Shown here piece by piece: positions 8,279 through 14,433 of a stretch of 19,055 bases of DNA (the first letter of the stretch is position 1; every line of letters starts with the position of its first letter). The notes beneath the pieces are model-generated. The model had not been told where the DNA came from. It saw only the letters and a program-made list of their open reading frames with translations, and did not search any database. The position numbers and the translations under genes are program-made. Origin of the DNA: JBPOJN01 sp052033505 (GTDB taxonomy: Bacteria; UBA10199; JACPAL01; GCA-016699445); assembly GCA_052033505.1 (NCBI GenBank), contig JBPOJN010000088.1, forward strand, positions 1 through 19,055, in the 5' to 3' direction.

Positions 8279-8555
8279 TCAAAAAATGTTTCTGAAATCG
8301 AGTTATTTCAAAGGCTTAAGGAGCGGATAGGGTAAAAACGGTCTCATGCCCGGCAGAAAAGGATGGGCAAAATTTGCCGCAGCGGACTTTTAGAGGGTTT
8401 ACGTTTTTAAAAGGCATCTTCTATTTGAACTAAAATATTATCATCTTTCGACGAATGGATTCATGCTCTGACAAACCCAATGAAAGGTAATAAACGGAGA
8501 TGAAAGATTGATTGGATTAGTTATGTTCGCTTAAGAAAGCTCGATCAGACATCGT
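8279..8555. other. Divergent intergenic region
   Basis: This is the gap between flgB (minus) and the Schlafen-like gene (plus). I see no coding potential on either strand. The flgB side holds the sigma-54 promoter (just inside the flgB-proximal edge) and the palindrome at 8366-8378. The part from about 8400 onward is distinctly A+T-rich, like the gene it precedes. I found no convincing -35/-10 pair for the plus-strand gene and no clear terminator. Confidence 0.6.
8366..8378. promoter_or_regulatory. Palindrome GGCAAA-A-TTTGCC, possible activator site
   Basis: This is a perfect six-base inverted repeat around one central base in the non-coding gap upstream of flgB. Its centre is about 120 bases upstream of the predicted sigma-54 transcription start, in the -100 to -150 range where enhancer-binding proteins usually bind. 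It could equally serve the divergent plus-strand gene or be chance. The activator it might bind is not known. Confidence 0.35.
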
Positions 8556-10238
8556 ATGGACTCCAGCCAACTCACTGCTTTATTGGACCGTTTACGAGCA
8601 GAACCACGCGAAGCGGAATGGTTGGAATTTAAAACCAACCGCCATGAACCTCAGATGCTTGGCGAATACCTTTCTGCATTAGCCAATTCTGCCAGATTGC
8701 TAGGAAAATCACGTGCATATTTAGTTTTTGGCATTGAGGATGGCACACACGCAGTCACGGGCACAAATTTTGATCCGGGAGCAGAAAAAGGAAATGGAAA
8801 TCAACCATTGCAAATATGGCTGTCCCGTAACCTTAATCCCAGTCCCGGCTTTGAAATCCATTCATTTTACTATCAGAGTAAACGCATAGTTTTATTTGAA
8901 ATTAATCCTGCTCCTGACCGTCCCGTGAACTTTAACGGAAAGGCTTATATACGGGATGGAACCTCTAAAACTCAGTTAGACAACTACCCAGAAAAAGAAC
9001 GTCAACTTTGGAGTCACAAGGTTGATTGGAGTGCTAAAATCTGTGAACGAGCTTCCCTTGCAGACTTAGATGAAACCGCTTTAGCAAAGGCACGGAAAGA
9101 GTTCTGTGCAAAATTTCCAGCTCAAGCCGAGATGGTTGCCCTATGGGATGATTTAACTTTTTTAAACAAAGCAAAAGTAGCGATCAAGGGCCGCCTTACC
9201 AACACTGCGTTATTGCTGCTAGGCAAACCTGAATCAGCGACTCTTCTAAATCCATCCATTGCACGAATGAGCTGGCTTCTAAAAAATGATCAAAATCAAG
9301 ATTTAGATTACGAACACTTTTATCCTCCATTTTTATTAAATGGTGATCGAATCCTGGCCCGCATTCGAAACCTAAAAATACGCGAATTGCCCGGAGGCAC
9401 TCTCTTTCCTGTCGAAATGCATCAATATGATTCGTGGGTGATTCGAGAGGCATTGCATAACTGCATTGTCCATCAGGATTATAATCTCGGTGGGCGAATT
9501 CAGATCGTCGAGACTCCGGATTCTTTGCTTTTAACCAACGTCGGTAGTTTTTTACCAGGTAAGGTAGAGACTGTCATCCGCCAGGATGCACCTTCAGAAC
9601 TCTATCGGAATCCATTTCTTGCTGAAGCGATGGTCAATCTGAACCTTATCGATACACAAGGCGGCGGAATCAAACGAATGTTTGAAAAGCAACGAAGTCG
9701 TTTCTTTCCCATGCCCGACTATGATCTGTCACAGCCTGAGCGAGTGATGGTAAAAATAGCCGGCCGCATTCTCGATGAACGGTACGCTCGTTTATTAATG
9801 AGCCGATCAGACCTCAGCCTGGAAACCATCATCCTCTTGGATCGAGTACAAAAACGGCAGAAAATTACATCAGAAGAACATAGGAAGCTTAAAGCCGCTA
9901 AGCTCGTGGAAGGACGTTTTCCGAATCTCATTGTTGCCGCCCATATTGCCGCTTTTACCGGCGAGAAAGCTAAGCATATCCGCGACAAAGGTTTTGATAA
10001 TAAGTACTATCAAGACCTGATTCTAGAATTGATCCGCAAACATCAACCTGTGACCCGCGAGACCATCGATCAAATGCTCCTCGATAAACTGCCTGAAGTC
10101 TTAACTGAGAAACAGAAGCTCCAGAAGATTCATAATCTCTTGTATGAGCTAAGCCATGGCCAAAAAAGAATTCGTAATTCCGGTGGTCGAAGGTTTTCAA
10201 AATGGATCTTGTTAAATAAGTCTGAAGATAAGCAATAG
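8556..10238 (+). CDS. Schlafen AlbA_2-domain protein with RecG-C-like ATPase-fold domain
   Basis: This 560-residue protein is not a known flagellar component. Residues about 18-140 fit the Schlafen AlbA_2 (nucleic-acid-binding) domain, with EAEWLEFKTN at 19-28 and AYLVFGIEDG at 54-63. Residues about 290-380 fit the GHKL-type domain found at the C-terminus of 'RecG-like' AlbA_2 proteins. The N-box-like helix is REALHNCIVHQDY at 297-309, followed by RNPFLAEAMVNLNLID and GGGIKRMF. The last 150 residues are helical and charged and probably contain winged-helix-like parts. Such proteins are annotated as transcriptional regulators or putative helicases, occur in accessory and defence regions, and mostly lack a proven function. 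Two 60-base lines in the gene contain 23 and 29 G+C, against 36 and 40 in flagellar lines, which suggests transfer. The ATG lacks a strong ribosome binding site. Confidence 0.8.
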   Translation: MDSSQLTALLDRLRAEPREAEWLEFKTNRHEPQMLGEYLSALANSARLLGKSRAYLVFGIEDGTHAVTGTNFDPGAEKGNGNQPLQIWLSRNLNPSPGFEIHSFYYQSKRIVLFEINPAPDRPVNFNGKAYIRDGTSKTQLDNYPEKERQLWSHKVDWSAKICERASLADLDETALAKARKEFCAKFPAQAEMVALWDDLTFLNKAKVAIKGRLTNTALLLLGKPESATLLNPSIARMSWLLKNDQNQDLDYEHFYPPFLLNGDRILARIRNLKIRELPGGTLFPVEMHQYDSWVIREALHNCIVHQDYNLGGRIQIVETPDSLLLTNVGSFLPGKVETVIRQDAPSELYRNPFLAEAMVNLNLIDTQGGGIKRMFEKQRSRFFPMPDYDLSQPERVMVKIAGRILDERYARLLMSRSDLSLETIILLDRVQKRQKITSEEHRKLKAAKLVEGRFPNLIVAAHIAAFTGEKAKHIRDKGFDNKYYQDLILELIRKHQPVTRETIDQMLLDKLPEVLTEKQKLQKIHNLLYELSHGQKRIRNSGGRRFSKWILLNKSEDKQ

Positions 10239-10248
10239 ATAAGCAATA
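10227..10248 (+). repeat. Tandem 11-base duplication across a stop codon
   Basis: The unit GATAAGCAATA occurs twice in direct succession (10227-10237 and 10238-10248). The TAG stop of the Schlafen-like gene spans the junction. It looks like a small local duplication; without it the reading frame would close at nearly the same place. No function is proposed. Confidence 0.75.
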
Positions 10249-10277
10249 GGCTGAACCCGGAAAAACCTTGTAAGCGA

Positions 10278-10306
10278 TTGATTTATTGAGACTTTCCTTT
10301 GCTAAT
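10278..10306 (+). promoter_or_regulatory. Possible sigma-70 promoter for the small membrane-protein gene
   Basis: TTGATT and GCTAAT are separated by 17 bases, each with four of six consensus matches. They lie about 45 bases upstream of the ATG at 10352, in the short gap behind the Schlafen-like gene. The spacing is ideal but the hexamers are only moderate. The gene could also be read through from upstream. Confidence 0.3.
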
Positions 10307-10351
10307 CCCTTGTATGCAGAGCAGTTTTCAAACACTCTTAAGGAGTCATTT

Positions 10352-10570
10352 ATGGCGTTAAACGTTCCGATAATTTTGTTGATCTTGGTTCTGCTGCTGG
10401 TGATCGGCGGCGGAGGTTTATATTTGGGCGTCACCCGCATCCGCGGTCAAAAGACGAAAAGCCCTTACGTCGCGGCGATCGTCTTCAGTGGCATCGTGCT
10501 GGCGATAGACCTGACGGGATGGTTTTCCCTTTTTTGGAATTGGCACTTGTCCGCGGGCTTAAGACCTTAA
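10352..10570 (+). CDS. Small two-helix membrane protein, unknown function
   Basis: I do not recognise this 72-residue protein. Residues about 5-26 form a very hydrophobic helix (IILLILVLLLVIGGGGLYLG). A short basic loop, RIRGQKTKSP, follows, and then a second helix at about 39-62 that is rich in aromatic residues near its end (WFSLFWNW). The start is supported by an excellent ribosome binding site, AAGGAG six bases before the ATG; a longer frame upstream lacks one. One 60-base line inside it has 35 G+C, like the flagellar genes and unlike the Schlafen-like gene before it, so it may be native. It converges on the comFB-like gene with a gap of only ten bases. A link to the stator genes opposite is possible but only by position. 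Confidence 0.7.
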   Translation: MALNVPIILLILVLLLVIGGGGLYLGVTRIRGQKTKSPYVAAIVFSGIVLAIDLTGWFSLFWNWHLSAGLRP

Positions 10571-10580
10571 CTTCCCGTGT

Positions 10581-10847
10581 TTAATGCCTCGGGTTCTTGG
10601 TGATGACTTCGATGGACTCCAACACGCGGGCCATGACTTCGGTTTTTGACTGAAGGCCTAAGCTTTCCATCTGCGCGTATTTTTCGCCCTTCGGCGTGAC
10701 GACGTATTTCGACGGGAGATGGTTCAACGCATACGCGGACACGTCGAGGCGGCACCGGTCGCACCCGCAAAATGTCTCGCCTTTTTTGAGGCAGATCTCG
10801 AGCATCTCTTCGACGACGGTTTCCATGTAGTTTTTGAGCGCGGACAC
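10581..10847 (-). CDS. ComFB-family protein
   Basis: This 88-residue protein matches the late-competence ComFB family over its whole length. It opens with LKNYMETVVEEML, has the cysteine cluster FCGCDRCRLDVSAYALNHLP (C27, C29, C32), then SKYVVTPKGEKY, and ends in the characteristic NPRH. In B. subtilis comFB lies in the comF operon without an essential role in uptake. In cyanobacteria, members of this family have been reported as cyclic-di-GMP or cyclic-dinucleotide receptors, so a regulatory role here is inferred. It starts at GTG with TAAGG upstream, 31 bases after motB, as the last gene of the right block. That placement suggests a link between second-messenger signalling and the stator. 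Calling it a competence protein on name alone would be misleading. Confidence 0.85.
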   Translation of the reverse strand: MSALKNYMETVVEEMLEICLKKGETFCGCDRCRLDVSAYALNHLPSKYVVTPKGEKYAQMESLGLQSKTEVMARVLESIEVITKNPRH

Positions 10848-10878
10848 GAGACCTTACTCTTACCCCGCCCGGACGATG

Positions 10879-11787
10879 TCAATCATTCTCGTGGGAGGCG
10901 GCGCTCTCGGGGATTAAGATCGGGGCTTCTTTTTTCGCGGACTCTTCGGAGAGGATGACGACGTCGACGCGGCGGTTCCGGAAACGCCCTTCAGAGGTAC
11001 GGTTGTCCGACACAGGACGGAATTCTCCATAGCCGACCGCAGAAAATCTCTGCGGATTCAACGTGAAGTTCTCGACGAACCAACGCAGGATCGCGGACGC
11101 GCGCGCGGCGGAGAGCTCCCAGTTCGAAGGATAGACCGAGCTTTTGAGGACTTGGTTATCGGTGTGGCCTTCGACGCGCACCTGGTTCGGGAGGCGTGAG
11201 AGGACTTTACCGATCTCGATCAACACGTCCCAAGAAATCGGCGTGAGCGTCTCGGCACCCGAATCAAAAAATCCGGCTTCGCGGATACTGATCAGGACGC
11301 CGCGCGTATCCCGGCTGACCAAGACCGATCCCGTAAGTTTTTTACGGTTGATCATGTCGAGAAGGTCGCGCTGTGCACGGCCTAAGGCTTCTTCTTCAGA
11401 GGTCGAAACACCGACGTTTTCATTAAGCGCGGGGTCGCCGCCGACCTTGCTTAAAAGCTCATCGGTGGGGGAATGCACCTGAGATGGCATGAATATTTCC
11501 TGACCCTGAGACGTAATGGTTTTTTGAGCATTGTTCTGCGCGCTGTCGGTGACCTTATAAGGGTCTTCGAGCAGATTCATCTGGCCGCCGCCGGATTTGA
11601 AAATGGAGAATTCGCTAAAAGCCGCTTCGACTGCCAGGGCTATTTTCTTAGTCTTGCTGCGGTCGACCTGAGACGAAGAAAACATGACGACGAAGAACGC
11701 GAACAGCAAGGTGATGAAGTCCGCGTAAGAAACGAGCCACCTTTCGTGGTTTGCGTGTTCTTCGTGTTTTTTATGTTTCTTACCCAT
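10879..11787 (-). CDS. motB: Flagellar stator protein MotB
   Basis: MotB is the peptidoglycan-anchored stator subunit that forms the ion channel with MotA. The 302-residue protein has a charged, His/Lys-rich cytoplasmic tail and a single membrane helix, SYADFITLLFAFFVVMFSSS, with the essential ion-binding aspartate at D23. A periplasmic linker follows, then a C-terminal OmpA-like domain containing VRVEGHTDNQ, NWELSAARASAILRW and GYGEFRPVSDN, and ending in FRNRRVDVVI. I place the start at the ATG five bases after the motA stop. The frame is open to 11847, but those extra residues overlap motA and lie outside the conserved MotB start. Confidence 0.97.
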   Translation of the reverse strand: MGKKHKKHEEHANHERWLVSYADFITLLFAFFVVMFSSSQVDRSKTKKIALAVEAAFSEFSIFKSGGGQMNLLEDPYKVTDSAQNNAQKTITSQGQEIFMPSQVHSPTDELLSKVGGDPALNENVGVSTSEEEALGRAQRDLLDMINRKKLTGSVLVSRDTRGVLISIREAGFFDSGAETLTPISWDVLIEIGKVLSRLPNQVRVEGHTDNQVLKSSVYPSNWELSAARASAILRWFVENFTLNPQRFSAVGYGEFRPVSDNRTSEGRFRNRRVDVVILSEESAKKEAPILIPESAASHEND

Positions 11788-11792
11788 GGGTT

Positions 11793-12572
11793 TTATTTTT
11801 TCGCGTCGCCTTCCTCGATGTCCTTCAGCTTCTCCGCGAAGAAACACTGCAACTTGTCCTTCATGACCTTCGGGTTCGTACCTTCGATAATCAGGACGAC
11901 GCCTTCGATGATCATCTCACGCATCGCGACGTGTTTTTTGTGCAGCAAGTTCAATTTGCCCGCAGACGGCAGGAAGAGGATGTTCGAAAAACCGACGCCG
12001 TAAATCGTGGCGACGAAGGCGGTCGCGATGCCGTGGCCGACTTCTTCGATGTTATCCAAGTGACCCATGACTTGGATGAGTCCCATGACGGCGCCGATGA
12101 TGCCGATGGTCGGGGCATAACCGCCGGCCGCCTCCCAGACCTTCGGCATGACGGCTTCGTGCTCGTCCAAGTAATGCAGCTGCAATTCGAGCGTCTCGCG
12201 CAGTTCCTTCGGATCCGCGCCGTCGATCGCCATCATCAGCGCTTTTTGCAAAAATTCGTCTTTGACTTCTTTCGCGTCGGCTTCGAGCGCGATCATGCCG
12301 TCTTTTCTGGCCTTCTTGGCCATCTGGATCATCTGTCCGATGAGGTGGCTGGGATCGTGGGATTTCGGGAAAAAGACCTGTATCAGACCTTTCAACGCAT
12401 CGATGAAGGTGGACAACGGAAAACTCACCATCGTGGCGCCGATGGTGCCGCCCAGGACGATCATGGCGGCTGTGGGTTTGAGAATCTGGGTGATGTTTCC
12501 ACCCTCCAAAATCAGCCCGCCCAAAAGACCTAGGGTCGCGAAAACCAATCCGATGATTGTCGATAGATCCAT
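11793..12572 (-). CDS. motA: Flagellar stator protein MotA
   Basis: MotA is the membrane subunit that forms the pentameric ring around MotB and pushes on FliG. The 259-residue protein has four membrane helices: about 4-22, 33-52, and two after residue 145. The first helix is followed by EGGNITQILKPTAAMIVLGG, as in the family. The cytoplasmic loop carries the charged residues that face FliG. The third helix reads GGYAPTIGIIGAVMGLIQVM. It has Ala where sodium-type PomA and MotP have Thr, which favours proton drive, although this is not proof. Position 12572 is an ATG with only a weak ribosome binding site. A 57-base gap follows the acetyltransferase gene, and I found no clear sigma-28 or sigma-54 promoter in it. 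Confidence 0.97.
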   Translation of the reverse strand: MDLSTIIGLVFATLGLLGGLILEGGNITQILKPTAAMIVLGGTIGATMVSFPLSTFIDALKGLIQVFFPKSHDPSHLIGQMIQMAKKARKDGMIALEADAKEVKDEFLQKALMMAIDGADPKELRETLELQLHYLDEHEAVMPKVWEAAGGYAPTIGIIGAVMGLIQVMGHLDNIEEVGHGIATAFVATIYGVGFSNILFLPSAGKLNLLHKKHVAMREMIIEGVVLIIEGTNPKVMKDKLQCFFAEKLKDIEEGDAKK

Positions 12573-12629
12573 TCCATCGTTTGAAGACGGAACTTTGGGG
12601 AAATTCCTAAAGGGAAATCGAAGGAAGCA

Positions 12630-13145
12630 TTAAGAAGATGAAATGGGCGCAATCATGACGATTTCGGCCGGTTTGAAGCCGTTCTTTTTCCAGAAATTCT
12701 TGGCTATTTCATTGTCCCAGGCCGTGTAAATCTCGACTAAAGTCAGATCTAAGCTCCGAAACCAGCCATAACCTGCTTCTAGGAGGCGCTGTCCCACACC
12801 GGAGTTTCGGAATTCCTCAACGATATAGAGTCCATTCACGTAGCCGATGCGCGACGGCTCTTCAGCCATGCATTCTTTGATCATGCCTAAAAAATAACCG
12901 ATCCGGCGGCCTTCGTGTTTCGCTATGAAAAGACAGCCCACATTTTCGTTTTCTAAGATGCGGCGCAAAATTTCGACGACCTCGTTTTTTTTGGTGGAAT
13001 CCACGCGGCGCCACTGGCGGCCTTCATTGAGCATGATCTCTTCGCTCAAGGCCTCACAGTAAATACTCGCCATCCACGCGATATCCTCGGACCAGGATTT
13101 TCGGGCGGGCGTTGTGCGCGTAATGGCCTCACTCTTCGTCATCAT
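12630..13145 (-). CDS. GNAT-family N-acetyltransferase
   Basis: This 171-residue protein is a GNAT-fold acetyltransferase that would transfer an acetyl group from acetyl-CoA to an unknown amine. The cofactor-binding motif is FRNSGVGQRLLE (R113 to E123), after the strand IGYVNGLYIVEE. Motif B is NEIAKNFWKKNGF at 145-157. The ATG overlaps the flgL stop (ATGA), so it is translationally coupled to a late flagellar gene. It stands where many flagellar clusters carry csrA or fliW. Candidate substrates are a flagellar protein, a glycan precursor for flagellin decoration, or something unrelated; the sequence does not say. G+C looks similar to the surrounding genes, so it is not an obvious recent arrival. 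Confidence 0.88.
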   Translation of the reverse strand: MMTKSEAITRTTPARKSWSEDIAWMASIYCEALSEEIMLNEGRQWRRVDSTKKNEVVEILRRILENENVGCLFIAKHEGRRIGYFLGMIKECMAEEPSRIGYVNGLYIVEEFRNSGVGQRLLEAGYGWFRSLDLTLVEIYTAWDNEIAKNFWKKNGFKPAEIVMIAPISSS

Positions 13146-14422
13146 GAGAGAAGGTCAATCCCGTTGACTGTGTTTAAAAATCTCGTGGAACTTTCCAAGA
13201 CCAGACGAAGCGCGGTTTCGCGAGACACTAGATCGCTGAAGGCATCAGTGACGTCAGCATCCTGAAGGTCGGAGAGATACCCTAAAAGTCGGACGCCTTC
13301 GTCCTCTAAAAAATTTTGCCCCGCGAGGACTTGCTGCATGCGGGTACCCACTTGAGAGCGGCCGTCGCTGATCTGATGACTGACCGTTTCCAATCTTGAG
13401 ATGTGGGTTTGAATATTGTCGGTGTTCCCGGAGATAAGCGCCGCTTTGAGGTCGTCGATGACGTCGAAGATGTCCTCTCCCTCTCCCGATTTCAAGGCGT
13501 CGGAAGAACCTGCCCCTCCTCCGCCCGAAATCGCCGTCGGAAACGTAAAAGCGGTATTAAATTGTGTTTTTCCGGTCACGTTTAGATTGAGATTCGAGAT
13601 CGCCGTCGCACCCGCGGTCACAAGGATGGACCCATCGGGCTGCACGGCCGCGGTCTCGGTGTTGTCGCCTGCGGCCCTCAGGCTGGACTGCATAAAAGCC
13701 GCGATGTCGTCCAATGTCGTCGCGGAGGTGACGGTCAAGGTTCCGGAAAGGGCAGATCCGACGGAGCCGCCGATATTGATCACATCCCCGGCGGCAAGGC
13801 CCAAAGGCACGCCGTCGGAACTTTTCAAAATCGTCGCGAGATCGCCACCAGCGGCCGTGTCGACATTGCCGAGAAAAATCCGGCGGCCGTCGAGATTGGC
13901 ATCGACTTGGACGGCAGGGGAGATATTGACCAAAAAATCCAGACTGTTGCCGTTAAAAACGACAGGGGAGCCTGGGGTAAACGGCTGGGTCGTATTTTGG
14001 GAACCGGCGAAAACGTACCGATCGTTGTTGCGGGAATTGGCGTAACCTAAAATCTCGGCTTTCAACGTGTCCAATTGATTCCCTATTTCCACAAGCGTGC
14101 TGCCGTCGATACCCGGATTAGCGGCATTGAGCGCGATGTCGTGGATGCGCTGAACGGTGTCGGAGGTTTGGCTTAATTGGTTGTCGGCGAACGATAGTTC
14201 GAATTCCACATGCGAGATATTTTTCTGATACGTTTCATTGGCGGAGACCTGGTTGCGGACGGAAAAAATACGCGAAATAACGCTGGCGTCGTCCGAGAGA
14301 TGATTGATTTTTAGGCCTGTGGTCGCAGGTGTGGAAGCGGCCTGGTACTGAAGCTGAACGCGAGTGATATTCGAGCGCATGACCAGTTGATTCGAAGTAA
14401 AAGAAACGCGCTCGACGGGCAT
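13142..14422 (-). CDS. flgL: Hook-filament junction protein FlgL with extra inserted domain
   Basis: FlgL (HAP3) is the second junction protein, between hook and flagellin filament. It is secreted by the flagellar export system. The flagellin-like N-terminus is clear (about 1-165: SFTSNQLVMRSNITRVQLQY and later LGYANSRNNDRYVFAGSQN). So is the C-terminal helix (about 320-426, ending SSTRFLNTVNGIDLLS). The protein has 426 residues, about 110 more than Salmonella FlgL (317). The excess is a Gly/Thr/Ala-rich domain at about 193-309 that also occurs in FlgK next door. The ATG has a strong GGGGAGG ribosome binding site and lies 11 bases after flgK. FlgN is the expected chaperone. Confidence 0.95.
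   Translation of the reverse strand: MPVERVSFTSNQLVMRSNITRVQLQYQAASTPATTGLKINHLSDDASVISRIFSVRNQVSANETYQKNISHVEFELSFADNQLSQTSDTVQRIHDIALNAANPGIDGSTLVEIGNQLDTLKAEILGYANSRNNDRYVFAGSQNTTQPFTPGSPVVFNGNSLDFLVNISPAVQVDANLDGRRIFLGNVDTAAGGDLATILKSSDGVPLGLAAGDVINIGGSVGSALSGTLTVTSATTLDDIAAFMQSSLRAAGDNTETAAVQPDGSILVTAGATAISNLNLNVTGKTQFNTAFTFPTAISGGGGAGSSDALKSGEGEDIFDVIDDLKAALISGNTDNIQTHISRLETVSHQISDGRSQVGTRMQQVLAGQNFLEDEGVRLLGYLSDLQDADVTDAFSDLVSRETALRLVLESSTRFLNTVNGIDLLS
13496..13846 (-). repeat. FlgL copy of the domain shared with FlgK
   Basis: This segment encodes FlgL residues about 193-309, the part that makes this FlgL longer than usual. It carries the same ordered motifs as the FlgK copy, for example AAGDVINIGG, TTLDDIAAFMQSSLRAA, QPDGSILVTAGATAI and VTGKTQFNTAF. 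The pattern partly resembles the flagellin 'IN' motif found in filament proteins, but it is longer. A surface-exposed role outside the filament core is inferred. Confidence 0.8.
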
Positions 14423-14433
14423 GGACGCCTCCC

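Noticed and set aside
8348..8368. GCCC...GGGC hairpin upstream of flgB
   Set aside because: A four-base stem with a 13-base loop is too weak, and no T-run follows.
8281..8400. Sigma-28 promoter for flgB
   Set aside because: TAAA segments occur, but none has a GCCGATAA-like element at the correct spacing; the sigma-54 element explains the region better.
9970..10440. 156-codon open frame on the minus strand
   Set aside because: It overlaps the end of the Schlafen-like gene and the small membrane-protein gene, has no ribosome binding site that I can see, and its translation shows no family pattern.
10572..10603. Possible terminator hairpin between the convergent small gene and the ComFB gene
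   Set aside because: Only a four-base CCCG/CGGG stem with a 12-base loop and no T-run on either strand.
11788..11847. Upstream extension of motB by 20 codons
   Set aside because: It overlaps the end of motA out of frame and precedes the conserved MotB opening; the ATG at 11787 follows motA by five bases.
11751..12533. 260-codon open frame on the plus strand
   Set aside because: It is antisense to motA, which is complete and conserved here.
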